NCBI RefSeq assembly: GCF_000812185.1
Contig: NZ_CP007026.1
Coordinates: forward strand, 390,426-454,425
Source of the DNA: Candidatus Nitrosopelagicus brevis
Lineage (GTDB): Archaea; Thermoproteota; Nitrososphaeria; Nitrososphaerales; Nitrosopumilaceae
Reading direction: 5' to 3'
DNA length: 64,000 nt
Within the stretch, counting starts at the first letter, position 1; the number at the start of each line of letters is the position of its first letter. Positions 1-8,630 of the stretch are shown here, in pieces. The position numbers were made by a program, and so were the translations under genes. The notes beneath the pieces are model-generated. The model worked only from the letters and a program-made list of their open reading frames with translations. It ran no database searches and was not told the DNA's origin.

Positions 1-145
1 TTGTATCATTCGAACGTAAAATTTTTTTCACTATACTCTTTCCATCTGATAGTGCAGCAAGAAATATTGCTCTATGTGTATAGCTCTTATTAGATGGACA
101 TGTTATTCTACCATTTAATTTAGATTTTTGAATTTTACAGTTCAT
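1..145 (-). CDS. aroA: EPSP synthase, N-terminal fragment (cut by window edge)
   Basis: The minus strand from an ATG at 145 reads MNCKIQKSKLNGRITCPSNK and continues SYTHRAIFLAALSDGKS to the window edge. The lysine/serine-rich PSNKSYTHRA stretch is the substrate-binding N-terminus of 5-enolpyruvylshikimate-3-phosphate synthase, which joins shikimate-3-phosphate and PEP. The start overlaps the end of the shikimate kinase gene by 11 bp, so the two are probably co-transcribed. Only about 48 codons are visible. Confidence 0.88.
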   Translation of the reverse strand, partial: MNCKIQKSKLNGRITCPSNKSYTHRAIFLAALSDGKSIVKKILRSNDT

Positions 146-989
146 GAACATATGCCTTTTTGTTATTGATATTAGATATCATTATTTTTCCGTCTAATCC
201 TGAAAATTCTTTTTGAACTCTAGATTTATTCTTTCTATCGGCAATTGCCATTATTGATGGGCCATTTCCTGAAATTGTTGCACACAGTGCACCTTTTTCC
301 ATCAATCGCATGATCAGGTTTGGTTCTGAATTCAAAATTGATGTTGTCGCAATTCCGTTTAATACGGCGGCATTCCAATAATCTGAGTTTCTTGCTAATT
401 GCCATGATTGCTCAAAAGCATTTTTGAACTCTTTTAATTTTCTTAAATTTCCTCTCTTTCTTGATTTTGGTAAAAATATTATTGCCTGTAATTCTTTTGG
501 GGCTAACTCTCTATGTAATAATTTCATCTTTAGATTATCTGTCACATTAAAACCTCCAAAATGACAGGCACATGCATCATCGTAAGCCCCTGTTATGCTA
601 ACTTTTGTCTGGATTGACGTTTTTGCACCTAATTTCAAAATTTCTTCATCACTCATAGTTTTTCCAAAGGCTTTTGCACATGATAGCACGACTGCTGATG
701 AAATTGCACTAGAGCTCTTCAACCCATACCCTGTTGGTATGTTTGATTTAAAATCTAGTTCTAGTTTGGTATTATCTAAAATTTTCTTTGGAATCATATT
801 TTCAATTAATTTATTTATTAAGCGTGAACTAATTGTCTTATTCTCTGATGTAATGTGAATTCCTTTGCCCTCTTTTTTTGTCAATGTTGTTTCCACAAAT
901 GTATCAATTCCTAATGTTGATCCTTTTCCTACAGCAATTGCATTCACTATGGAAACTGCACCGTATACCTTTGCTACTACCTGTGTCAT
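135..989 (-). CDS. aroK: Archaeal shikimate kinase (GHMP family)
   Basis: A 284-aa GHMP-fold kinase that phosphorylates shikimate with ATP. It is the archaeal replacement for the bacterial P-loop AroK. The ATP-binding loop PTGYGLKSSSA lies near residues 85-95, and the C-terminal GHMP motif appears as SGNGPS. The ATG overlaps the aroE stop (TAATG), and the 3' end overlaps aroA by 11 bp, giving a tight aroE-aroK-aroA unit. That context distinguishes it from homoserine kinase, which has the same fold. Confidence 0.93.
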   Translation of the reverse strand: MTQVVAKVYGAVSIVNAIAVGKGSTLGIDTFVETTLTKKEGKGIHITSENKTISSRLINKLIENMIPKKILDNTKLELDFKSNIPTGYGLKSSSAISSAVVLSCAKAFGKTMSDEEILKLGAKTSIQTKVSITGAYDDACACHFGGFNVTDNLKMKLLHRELAPKELQAIIFLPKSRKRGNLRKLKEFKNAFEQSWQLARNSDYWNAAVLNGIATTSILNSEPNLIMRLMEKGALCATISGNGPSIMAIADRKNKSRVQKEFSGLDGKIMISNINNKKAYVHEL

Positions 990-1810
990 TAGAAACCTCC
1001 TAGAATAGATCTTTTCATTACATCATATGGAGCTTTTCTATCTAACCAAATTTCAAATGAACGTATTGCTTGTCCAAGTAACATTTCATAACCAAAAATT
1101 ATTTTACAATTCTTTTCCTTTGCTTTGTTTATCAAGTCTGTTTTTACTGGTTTGTAAACTATATCATAAATTATTGTTTTTTCATCAAATAATTTTTCAG
1201 GTATTATATTATTTTCATTTTTTAATCCTAACGATGATGCATTAACTATAAAATCAAAATTTGAATCAAATGAATTCATATCTTCAATTGTTTGTGATGT
1301 TGCATTTAATCCCAATTTATTTGAAAATTGTGCTAATTCATCACCATTGGTTTTTGTTCTATTGACGATTGTAATCTCTCTTGCATTTTCTTTTTGAAAT
1401 CCTGCTACAATTGCTCTTGATGCTCCTCCTGCACCGAGCAAAAGAATTTTGGAATTTTTTATTTCAAGTTCTTTTCTTTTTATTGGCTCTAGGAATCCAT
1501 CCATATCTGTATTAAATCCTCTTAGTATTCCATCATCATTAAGAACAGTATTCACTGCTCCAATTTTTTTACAATTATCATCTACATTATCTAAATAATT
1601 CATCATCTCAATTTTATGAGGTATTGTTACATTAAATCCTGAAATTTTGATTTTTTTTAAGGATTCTATGCCTGTGGCCAAATCTCCTTGAGCCACTCTA
1701 TATGCAATGTATGTGCATTCTAGCTGTAATTCTCTGTATGCTGCGTTATGAATTGTTGGGGATAATGAATGCTCAATTGGGTCTCCAATCACCGCATATG
1801 TCTTCAACAT
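989..1810 (-). CDS. aroE: Shikimate dehydrogenase
   Basis: A 273-aa enzyme that reduces 3-dehydroshikimate to shikimate with NADPH. The substrate-binding motif GDPIEHSLSP is at residues 9-18, the catalytic-Lys motif NVTIPHK at 60-66, and the nucleotide-binding GAGGASRA around residue 126. Length and motif order are normal for AroE. It is the first gene of the aroE-aroK-aroA unit and is transcribed divergently from the secreted protein at 1896, so its promoter must lie in the 85-bp gap 1811-1895. Confidence 0.95.
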   Translation of the reverse strand: MLKTYAVIGDPIEHSLSPTIHNAAYRELQLECTYIAYRVAQGDLATGIESLKKIKISGFNVTIPHKIEMMNYLDNVDDNCKKIGAVNTVLNDDGILRGFNTDMDGFLEPIKRKELEIKNSKILLLGAGGASRAIVAGFQKENAREITIVNRTKTNGDELAQFSNKLGLNATSQTIEDMNSFDSNFDFIVNASSLGLKNENNIIPEKLFDEKTIIYDIVYKPVKTDLINKAKEKNCKIIFGYEMLLGQAIRSFEIWLDRKAPYDVMKRSILGGF

Positions 1811-1895
1811 ATCTTCAATTCAATTTAGATTGATATAACCTATTCATTGGTAAAAAAAATTTTCATAGTAAAAATTAATTCTAGCAAATAGAAGA

Positions 1896-2681
1896 ATGGA
1901 TATGCATAAAATTCCTTTTTTGATTATTTTATTAATCGGAATTTCCCTTATCCCCTTCTCGTTTTCTGAAGGCATTCCTGAATGGGTGAAGAATAATGCT
2001 TCTTGGTGGTCTGAAAGACAAATTTCTCAAACTGAATTTACAAATGGTCTTGAATTTTTGATAAATGAAGGAATTATCTACATTCCTCCAACAGAACCTG
2101 GTCCTCCTGGACCTGATAAAATTATTCCAGATTGGGTTAGAAATACTGCTGGATGGTGGGCAGAAGGTAAAATTCCAGATTCTGAATTTGTCAATGCGAT
2201 GAAGTATTTGATTGAAATTGGACTTATCGAAGTTGAAGCATCAAGTCCTGAAGTAATAGAGAAAGAAACTGTAGAAGAAATTCCTGAAACTCCAGAAACA
2301 ACTGGAGTGCCATTAATGTTGTTACTTGAAGGATATGCTACAGTGACACCTGAAAAAAGATTTGTCTTAGATCTTTTGGTGTTTGATGCTGAAATGTATC
2401 CTCAGGCTTCTCCAACATTCAACAGAAATGCATCGTATACTGTTGATGGAGTAAATGTAGAAATAGAATTATACAACGAAGAAGGATTAATTCATACTTC
2501 TTCTGGAACTACCAAAGATGGATTTTTTAGATATCAGATACTTGCACGTGAAACCACTCAGGATGGTACACTTTGGATGATAAATAATTTGTATACCGTT
2601 AATGTTACTGTATCACTAGATGGTCAGACTACTGAAAAGATTCATCAATTCTATGGAATTTCAAACTACGACAAAGGTTAA
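1896..2681 (+). CDS. Secreted protein with two W-rich repeats
   Basis: A 261-aa protein. Residues 1-25 form a signal peptide (hydrophobic core IPFLIILLIGISLIPF). Two copies of a repeat of about 35 aa follow, residues 27-62 and 77-112, with the pattern I-P-x-W-V-x-N-x-A-x-W-W then F-x-N and L-I-x-x-G. A Pro-Gly linker separates them. The C-terminal half, about 145-261, looks like a beta-rich domain. Such W-W repeats recur in exported thaumarchaeal proteins; their function is not known to me. The gene sits in reverse orientation between aroD and aroE, and its stop overlaps the aroD stop by 4 bp. A TATA-like box lies near 1869-1878. Confidence 0.75.
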   Translation: MDMHKIPFLIILLIGISLIPFSFSEGIPEWVKNNASWWSERQISQTEFTNGLEFLINEGIIYIPPTEPGPPGPDKIIPDWVRNTAGWWAEGKIPDSEFVNAMKYLIEIGLIEVEASSPEVIEKETVEEIPETPETTGVPLMLLLEGYATVTPEKRFVLDLLVFDAEMYPQASPTFNRNASYTVDGVNVEIELYNEEGLIHTSSGTTKDGFFRYQILARETTQDGTLWMINNLYTVNVTVSLDGQTTEKIHQFYGISNYDKG

Positions 2682-3340
2682 CTCTCTAAAGATTTTATTT
2701 CATCAACGCTAAATTGTCCTGGGGCAATTGCTTTTCCCAATGACACATACGTAAATGGACTTCCTAAATGCAAACATAGTATTCTTGAGAATTTGCCTTG
2801 ATCTCCCATACAAAATGCTACCATCTTATTTTTTGATTTAACTGAATAAAGTGATAATAATCTCGAAGCATCAGATACATTCTTTGCAACAGTTACAATT
2901 TTTACAATATTTGAGAATTTTTCCATCTTCTTGAATCTAGATTTTAATTGTGATTCATTAGGTGTTTTCTTAAAATCATGCCATGAAATCAATAATTTAC
3001 ATTTCGATTTTTTAAGATATGATGCTAGATTCTTGTCTTTTTGAATTGTATTAAATTCAACATCAAGTAAAAATGGATTATATTCTGCAATTAATCGTAA
3101 AATTGATTTTCTTTCATCTTCTTTTCCAATAAATAAACCTCCTTCGGATTTTGGTCGTAATGTACATACGCATCTTGATAGATTTTTCTTAGAACTTTCT
3201 AAAACAATCGGAATATCTGATTTTTTCAAATAATCAAATCGTATTTCAGCAAAATCTGATTTTGAAAGTGCTTTTTTTAGAATTATTTTGAGTTTCTTTG
3301 GATTCTTCTCGCCAATTGATACGCAGGTCTTATACTTCAT
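2678..3340 (-). CDS. aroD: 3-dehydroquinate dehydratase, type I
   Basis: A 220-aa class I dehydroquinase that dehydrates 3-dehydroquinate through a Schiff base. Visible landmarks are EIRFDYLK (32-39), the catalytic histidine in SWHDFKKTP (His121) and the Schiff-base lysine in NIVKIVTVAK (Lys147). Its ATG overlaps the DHQ synthase stop (TAATG), showing translational coupling with the upstream gene. The C-terminus is convergent with the secreted protein gene. Confidence 0.93.
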   Translation of the reverse strand: MKYKTCVSIGEKNPKKLKIILKKALSKSDFAEIRFDYLKKSDIPIVLESSKKNLSRCVCTLRPKSEGGLFIGKEDERKSILRLIAEYNPFLLDVEFNTIQKDKNLASYLKKSKCKLLISWHDFKKTPNESQLKSRFKKMEKFSNIVKIVTVAKNVSDASRLLSLYSVKSKNKMVAFCMGDQGKFSRILCLHLGSPFTYVSLGKAIAPGQFSVDEIKSLES

Positions 3341-4398
3341 TATTTTTCGAGAATATATTCGTCGGCTACTTCCATTCCAAAGTGTCTTCCACTTGCTTCT
3401 TTAGAAAATGCCAAAACTGAATCACCTTTTTTGAGATGTGTTACTGACACTAATTGTCCATTTGCCTTTACAAATCGTATAGTTTCAGCATCTTGTGCTA
3501 TAATGCCACCTATTTCGTTTCCCACTTTTGCTTTGATCAAAAGCATTGGTCGTTTTTCAATCTTACATCTTCCAATAGCTGCTCTTCTTGCTTTTCCTTT
3601 AGAATTAAGAATTAGCACTTCACTGCCTGTTTCTAATTCTGATAGATATTTTGTATTTCCATCTGGTGATAATGTATAACAGTGAACTGCCCCGGCATTA
3701 ACTCTAAATGGTCTTGGTGATGTGAATGATGAACCCACTGATTCGTTATGAACTAAGAACATGAAGTTTGCTCTACTTCCAATTAACATTCCTTCTCCTT
3801 TGTGTAACATTGATGCTGTATCAACACAAACTCGTTCTCCATCTCCAACCTCTTGGATTTCTGTTATTTTTGCAGTTTTCAAATCAAAACTCTTTGTTCC
3901 AAGATTTACCAAAGTTTCTTGCACTTCGCCTATGGAACCTGTTTGGAAGATTACGCCATCAACTCCAACATCTAAAATTGAAAACATCTTTCTAACTTCC
4001 TTTTGGTTTTTTGCTATTGTGAATATTTTTGTGTGAATTTTATGCAATTTTGCTATAATGTTCTCTAGAGGAATTATCTTCCAATCTTTAACCTCAATTA
4101 TGACAAAATCAAGTCCTTTTTTTGCAGTTTCATAAACTCCATCAATATCTTTATTTGATAAGATCTTGAACTGTTTTCCATTTTTTTTACCCTTTACCTT
4201 TTTTCCATCTTTACCTAGAACCACATAATCTGCATTAGATGTTGTAAAGACAGTTTTCATTTTACTTTTTTTATTCGTAATTAGTTTAGGATCTGCGTAG
4301 ATGTGTTTTACACCTTCATCCTCTAAATTTTTTACAAATTTATTTAATTGATTTTTTCCAACTTTTGGTTGGACAATCAAAAGTTTATCAGTTGCCAA
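3340..4398 (-). CDS. 3-dehydroquinate synthase II (archaeal AroB')
   Basis: A 352-aa protein of the archaeal 3-dehydroquinate synthase II family. This family oxidatively deaminates and cyclises 2-amino-3,7-dideoxy-D-threo-hept-6-ulosonate to dehydroquinate with NAD. The C-terminal half carries conserved family blocks: MLHKGEGMLIGSRANFMFLV, RPFRVNAGAVH and NEIGGIIAQDAETIRFV. It overlaps the ADH synthase gene by 11 bp upstream and aroD downstream. The pair of this gene and the next replaces the DAHP synthase/AroB entry used by bacteria. Confidence 0.93.
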   Translation of the reverse strand: MATDKLLIVQPKVGKNQLNKFVKNLEDEGVKHIYADPKLITNKKSKMKTVFTTSNADYVVLGKDGKKVKGKKNGKQFKILSNKDIDGVYETAKKGLDFVIIEVKDWKIIPLENIIAKLHKIHTKIFTIAKNQKEVRKMFSILDVGVDGVIFQTGSIGEVQETLVNLGTKSFDLKTAKITEIQEVGDGERVCVDTASMLHKGEGMLIGSRANFMFLVHNESVGSSFTSPRPFRVNAGAVHCYTLSPDGNTKYLSELETGSEVLILNSKGKARRAAIGRCKIEKRPMLLIKAKVGNEIGGIIAQDAETIRFVKANGQLVSVTHLKKGDSVLAFSKEASGRHFGMEVADEYILEK

Positions 4399-5173
4399 TT
4401 TTCTTTGCCATTTCTTTTGCTGTTTCTTTTTTGAAAATTATTCCTGCTAATGCTTCTACCATTTTATCTGGTGTTTTATGTGCAAAAATATTTCTTCCAT
4501 ATGTAACTCCTTTTGCACCTGCTGCCATTGCATCTTCAGTCATTTGTAAAATATCCAAGTCAGTTTTTGATTTTGGACCTCCTGCAATAACTACTGGAAC
4601 TGGAATACTTTCTGTAACTTTTTTGAATGAATCAATATCTCCTGTGTATAATGTCTTGACAATATCTGCACCACACTCTGCACCAATTCTTGCAGTATGT
4701 GCAACTACTTCTGGATCATGTGGATCCTTGACATTCTCTCCTCTAGGATACATCATTGCAAGTAATGGAACATTCCATTCATGACATTCTTCTGAAATTT
4801 TTCCTAGTTGTTCAACCATCTCTGGTTCCTCTTTTCCTCCAATGTTGATATGCAATGAAACTCCGTCTGCTCCTAATCTTATTGCCTCTTTTACAGAGCC
4901 TGTTAGCATTTTTCTATTTGGAGCCAATGATAATGCAGTACTAGATGAAAAGTGGGCTAAAATTCCAACCTTGGTTGGCCTTGGTAATGTTTTGATAATT
5001 CCTTTGTTAATTATGATGCTTGTTAAACCGTGATTCTCACATTTGTAAATTACATCATGAGGTTTTTCTAATCCTTCAATAGGGCCATTTGAAATACCAT
5101 GATCCATTGGAATACAAAGCATCTTGCCTTTTCTCATAATCTTACTTAATCGAATTTCTGTACCTGTTGCCAT
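4388..5173 (-). CDS. 2-amino-3,7-dideoxy-D-threo-hept-6-ulosonate synthase (AroA')
   Basis: A 261-aa class I aldolase-fold enzyme that condenses an aldehyde derived from 6-deoxy-5-ketofructose phosphate with aspartate semialdehyde, the first step of the archaeal shikimate route. CIPMDHGISNGP near the N-terminus and the Schiff-base lysine in ADIVKTLYTGD are diagnostic. A longer reading frame opens at a TTG (5212), but I chose the ATG at 5173 (MATGTEIRLSK) because a TATA-like box at 5196-5205 is centred 27 nt upstream, as for a leaderless mRNA. Fructose-bisphosphate aldolase is the alternative name for the fold; neighbours favour the shikimate role. Confidence 0.9.
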   Translation of the reverse strand: MATGTEIRLSKIMRKGKMLCIPMDHGISNGPIEGLEKPHDVIYKCENHGLTSIIINKGIIKTLPRPTKVGILAHFSSSTALSLAPNRKMLTGSVKEAIRLGADGVSLHINIGGKEEPEMVEQLGKISEECHEWNVPLLAMMYPRGENVKDPHDPEVVAHTARIGAECGADIVKTLYTGDIDSFKKVTESIPVPVVIAGGPKSKTDLDILQMTEDAMAAGAKGVTYGRNIFAHKTPDKMVEALAGIIFKKETAKEMAKKIGN

Positions 5174-5195
5174 TAGTGATATCTTTGGTATACCA

Positions 5196-5205
5196 TACTT
5201 AAAAA
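5196..5205 (-). promoter_or_regulatory. TATA box of the ADHS-DHQS-aroD operon
   Basis: On the minus strand this reads TTTTTAAGTA, centred 27 nt upstream of the ATG at 5173. The spacing suits an archaeal TATA box driving a leaderless transcript and decides the start of the first gene of this operon. Confidence 0.55.
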
Positions 5206-5277
5206 TTGCCAAAAATGTAATTTTAGGCTCGTTTTTTATCTAAGAATTAAATATCAATCTCAAACGATAGATTGTGA

Positions 5278-6396
5278 TTGAGTCAATTAACACAACAAAT
5301 CCACTCTAGTGAAATAGGAGATATCTTAGAAAATTCACTTAATGGTATTCGACCAAAAAAAGAAGATTATCTAAGATTATTGAAATCTGACGATGTATAT
5401 CTAATGGGGCTTGTTGCTGGAAACATAACCCGAAAGAAATTTGGGAAAAAAGTATCTTTTGTAAATAATATTATCTTGAATTACACTAATGTCTGTATCA
5501 CTGATTGTAAGTTCTGTGCATTTTATAGACCTCCTAATCATGAAGAAGCCTACACCTTAACTTTAGATGAAATTGAAGCTAGAGTAAAAACAGGTTGGGA
5601 TATGTTCAAAATTAGACAGGTCCTAATTCAAGGTGGCCATAACCCAAAACTTGGAATTGAATATTATGAAGATTCATTTAAAATGATTCGTTCAAAATTC
5701 CCAAATGTAGGTGTGCATGGATTATCCACTTCTGAAATTGACATGATTGCTACAGTTGAAAAGTCATCTACAAAAGAAATTTTATCAAGATTGAAAGATG
5801 CAGGTTTACAATCTGTTCCTGGTGCAGGTGCTGAAATTCTAACTGATTCTGTTAAAGAAATCATCAGTCCAAAAAAAATTGATAGTGATGATTGGATTAG
5901 AATTATGAAAGAATCATTTGAACTTGGACTTCCTGCTTCTGCAACAATGATGTATGGACATGTTGAAACTGATAATGATATTGTGGAACATTATGATAAA
6001 ATTGCCAAATTACAAAAAGATCTTAATGGATTCATGGCATTTATTCCATGGAGTTTCGAACCAAACAATACTCTAATGCAAAAGGAAGGAACTGTTACAA
6101 CCGGTGCAGGTGGAATACAATTACTAAAAATGATTGCAATTTCTAGAATAATCTTTGATGGATTAATTGATCATATTCAATCATCATGGCTAACAAACGG
6201 TGTTGGTATGGCTCAACTAGCATTACAATATGGTTCTGATGATTTCGGTGGTACATTAATTGGAGAAGAAGTTGTTTCTTGTACAGGTGCTCGTTCCACT
6301 GAACTAACTGATAAAAGAATCATTGAATCAATAAAACAAATTGGTTATTCTGCTGAAGAACGTGATAACTTTTACGAAACAGTATCTATGCGTTAA
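5278..6396 (+). CDS. mqnC: Dehypoxanthinyl futalosine cyclase (radical SAM)
   Basis: A 372-aa radical SAM enzyme. The [4Fe-4S] cysteines are Cys73, Cys77 and Cys80 in NVCITDCKFCAFYRPP. The following YRPP and the later GAGAEIL, MMYGHVE and FIPWSFEPNNT blocks match MqnC (cyclic dehypoxanthinyl futalosine synthase) better than CofG, CofH or MqnE, the other members of this superfamily. It would close the spiro ring in futalosine-dependent menaquinone synthesis. The start is TTG, with an A/T box (aattaaatat, 5246-5255) about 27 nt upstream. It ends 4 bp inside the convergent UbiD gene. Confidence 0.85.
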   Translation: MSQLTQQIHSSEIGDILENSLNGIRPKKEDYLRLLKSDDVYLMGLVAGNITRKKFGKKVSFVNNIILNYTNVCITDCKFCAFYRPPNHEEAYTLTLDEIEARVKTGWDMFKIRQVLIQGGHNPKLGIEYYEDSFKMIRSKFPNVGVHGLSTSEIDMIATVEKSSTKEILSRLKDAGLQSVPGAGAEILTDSVKEIISPKKIDSDDWIRIMKESFELGLPASATMMYGHVETDNDIVEHYDKIAKLQKDLNGFMAFIPWSFEPNNTLMQKEGTVTTGAGGIQLLKMIAISRIIFDGLIDHIQSSWLTNGVGMAQLALQYGSDDFGGTLIGEEVVSCTGARSTELTDKRIIESIKQIGYSAEERDNFYETVSMR

Positions 6397-7829
6397 ATTC
6401 CATATTCGGACCATCTGGAATCCACTAATTTCTTAGTCTCATCATCTACCTGAACTTTCTCTTGAATTTCTCTTTCAAATCCTTCTTCTGCTGTTTTTTG
6501 TGTTGCATCAATTCCTAGTTTTGAGCCTAGATTCACTAACGGTGATGCAGGATCTAGTGTATCTGTTGGGGCTCTATCTATTATTGTAATGTCTCTTGCC
6601 GCATCTGTTCTAGTTGTAATTGCCCATATTACATCATTCATGTCGTGTACATTCACATCTTCATCTACAACTACAAACATCTTCGTTAATGCCAGTTGTC
6701 CCATTCCCCACAAACCCATCATGACTTTTTTTGCTTGTCCGGGGTATCGTTTCTTTATAGAAATTATTGCCAAACCCTGGAACCATCCTGCTGCAGGCAT
6801 TTCAAAATCAACAACTTCTGGATGGAACATTCTGATCATTGGCAAAAATGAACTTGCAATTACTTTGCCAATGTACGCATCTTCTAAAATTGGTTTTCCA
6901 ACAACTGTTGTAAGGTAAATTGGATTTTTTCTTTGCATCACTCCAGTCAATGTAAAAGTTGGGAATGGTTCTTTTGGTGTATAATATCCTGTATGATCTC
7001 CAAACGGTCCTTCATCTCTAATATCTGATGAATCAACATAACCTTCCAATACAATTTCTGCATTTGCAGGAACTTCCACATCAATTGTTTTGCATTTTAC
7101 CATTTTGATTCCTTTTTTTCTTGTAATTCCTGCAAAGAGATACTTGTCTAATCCTTCTGGAACTGGTGCAACTCCTGAAAAAACGGTTGCAGGTTCGCCT
7201 CCAATAATAATTGCAACCTCTGTTTTAGTTGATTTTGTGATGGCATGATGCTCTGCGCCTCGTTTGTGTTTTTGCCAATGCATCAGGGCATGTGTACTAT
7301 CTACAATCTGAATTCTGTAAACCCCTAAATTTCTAATTCCTGTTTCAGGATGTTTTGTCGCTGTTAAACCAAATGTTATGAATTTTCCTGCATCTTTGTG
7401 AAATGATTTCAGAATTGGTATGTCATCAAAAGTTGGATTTTCTTTTATTACTTCGGTTACAGGACCACTTTTTTCTAAACTTGGAAATGACTCACTCATC
7501 TTTGAGAGCTCAGGTAATTTCTTAATTTTATTCAACATTCCCTTTGGAATTTCCATCTTTGTCATATCTGCAATTCTTTGCCCAATTTCTGTAAAATCTG
7601 AAGTTTCAAGTGATAATTCCAATCTCTTCATTGAACCAAATGCATTTCCTAAAACGGGCATATCATATCCTTTAACATTTTCAAAAAGTAATGCTGGACC
7701 ATTGTCGTACATAGTGCGACGTAAAATTTCTGCTAACTCAAGCTCGGAATCTACCTCTGTTGTAATTTTTTTTAATTCTCCGGCTTTTTCTAAAACCTCG
7801 ACTAACTCATGAATGTCCTCAATTGGCAT
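6393..7829 (-). CDS. UbiD-family decarboxylase (probable menaquinone pathway)
   Basis: A 478-aa member of the UbiD family of prenylated-FMN-dependent (de)carboxylases. Typical family blocks are present: ALLFENVKG near the N-terminus, RNLGVYRIQ in the middle and the catalytic region RDEGPFGDHTGYY. In futalosine organisms a UbiD homologue is thought to remove the carboxyl of the 1,4-dihydroxy-6-naphthoate intermediate, and the convergent mqnC neighbour supports that role. A GAGG sequence lies about 6 nt before the ATG. Substrate cannot be fixed from sequence alone. Confidence 0.85.
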   Translation of the reverse strand: MPIEDIHELVEVLEKAGELKKITTEVDSELELAEILRRTMYDNGPALLFENVKGYDMPVLGNAFGSMKRLELSLETSDFTEIGQRIADMTKMEIPKGMLNKIKKLPELSKMSESFPSLEKSGPVTEVIKENPTFDDIPILKSFHKDAGKFITFGLTATKHPETGIRNLGVYRIQIVDSTHALMHWQKHKRGAEHHAITKSTKTEVAIIIGGEPATVFSGVAPVPEGLDKYLFAGITRKKGIKMVKCKTIDVEVPANAEIVLEGYVDSSDIRDEGPFGDHTGYYTPKEPFPTFTLTGVMQRKNPIYLTTVVGKPILEDAYIGKVIASSFLPMIRMFHPEVVDFEMPAAGWFQGLAIISIKKRYPGQAKKVMMGLWGMGQLALTKMFVVVDEDVNVHDMNDVIWAITTRTDAARDITIIDRAPTDTLDPASPLVNLGSKLGIDATQKTAEEGFEREIQEKVQVDDETKKLVDSRWSEYGI

Positions 7830-7924
7830 GTGCTACCTCTTTTCAAAAAGAAGGTATAAGCCTAACTCGGTACTCAAAAACTGCTTTCAGCAAGAGTTTA
7901 ATTCTGTTTTAATTTAATTGGTTT

Positions 7925-8161
7925 GTGACTGATTCGGACATTTGTGGTGTTTGCAAAGGTGTTGGAACAATCGAATTAATTGATTCTCAATGCCCTTTCT
8001 GTAATGGTACTGGTGAAAATTCTACTGCAGCAGAGAGTTACATGAAATCACACATCTGTCAATGCATATTCCTTGATAGAAAGATGTGTCCAATTTGTGG
8101 AGAAAAATGTCATCATGATACTCCACATCGTCCAAAAATTAGAATAAGCCCAATTAACTAA
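7925..8161 (+). CDS. Small cysteine-rich DnaJ-type zinc-finger protein
   Basis: A 78-aa protein starting at GTG. It has CGVCKGVGTIE and CPFCNGTGE, a pair of CxxCxGxG knuckles like half of the DnaJ zinc-finger domain. CQCIFLDRKMCPICGEKCHH then gives further Cys/His ligands. It is probably a zinc-binding adaptor; no J domain is present. The end overlaps the convergent gene at 8158. I know no specific function. Confidence 0.72.
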   Translation: MTDSDICGVCKGVGTIELIDSQCPFCNGTGENSTAAESYMKSHICQCIFLDRKMCPICGEKCHHDTPHRPKIRISPIN

Positions 8162-8535
8162 GGCATTGGCGGAAGTTCGCTTTTCTTTCCATGTCCACCT
8201 GAACCAAATTTGCAGTAAAAACACAGATCTGATTGCATATGAGTCAGGTGTTCGATCTGTATCGCACCAATTTTCAATGCGATTTTTGTGAGAATTTTAT
8301 ACTTTAGTGGCATTGCAGGAATTACCTCTTTGATGTAAACTTGATAATGTTCTGGGCAAAACTTTAGCGTTACTCGTGCAGCATCAGATCCTGCGTCATT
8401 GACCTGTTTTGCAAAATTAACCTGTTCTCGAATATATTCATGTTTTGGGCATGGACAATTTTTGCCCCCTGGATGCTTATAGGCTGGTGTATTTTTCCAA
8501 TCAAAATCAGGATATTCTTTTTCGAAATCGTCCAC
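8158..8535 (-). CDS. Conserved hypothetical Cys/His-rich protein
   Basis: A 125-aa protein, GTG start, not recognised as a named family. It contains GGKNCPCPKHEY near residues 24-35, FCPEHYQVY in the middle and LCFYCKFGSGGHGKK near the C-terminus, together enough Cys/His for one or two metal sites. There is no signal peptide or membrane segment. It is convergent with the zinc-finger gene 7925-8161, overlapping it by 4 bp. Probably cytosolic; function unknown. Confidence 0.6.
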   Translation of the reverse strand: MDDFEKEYPDFDWKNTPAYKHPGGKNCPCPKHEYIREQVNFAKQVNDAGSDAARVTLKFCPEHYQVYIKEVIPAMPLKYKILTKIALKIGAIQIEHLTHMQSDLCFYCKFGSGGHGKKSELPPMP

Positions 8536-8600
8536 CCATTTCCTACACGTGTATAATTAATAAAATTAGATCAATAATATCCTCATAGAAACATCATAAG

Positions 8601-8610
8601 CTAAATAAAC
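8601..8610 (+). promoter_or_regulatory. TATA box of the first NTGH-tail gene
   Basis: CTAAATAAAC centred 26 nt upstream of the ATG at 8631. A near-identical box, ATAAATAAAC, occupies the same place before the gene at 9939, suggesting shared expression of these paralogues. Confidence 0.55.
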
Positions 8611-8630
8611 ACCTCAAATGACGAGAAATT

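Noticed and set aside
5174-5212. N-terminal extension of ADH synthase from TTG 5212
   Set aside because: It would contain the TATA box at 5196-5205, and the family N-terminus begins near MATGTEIRLSK.
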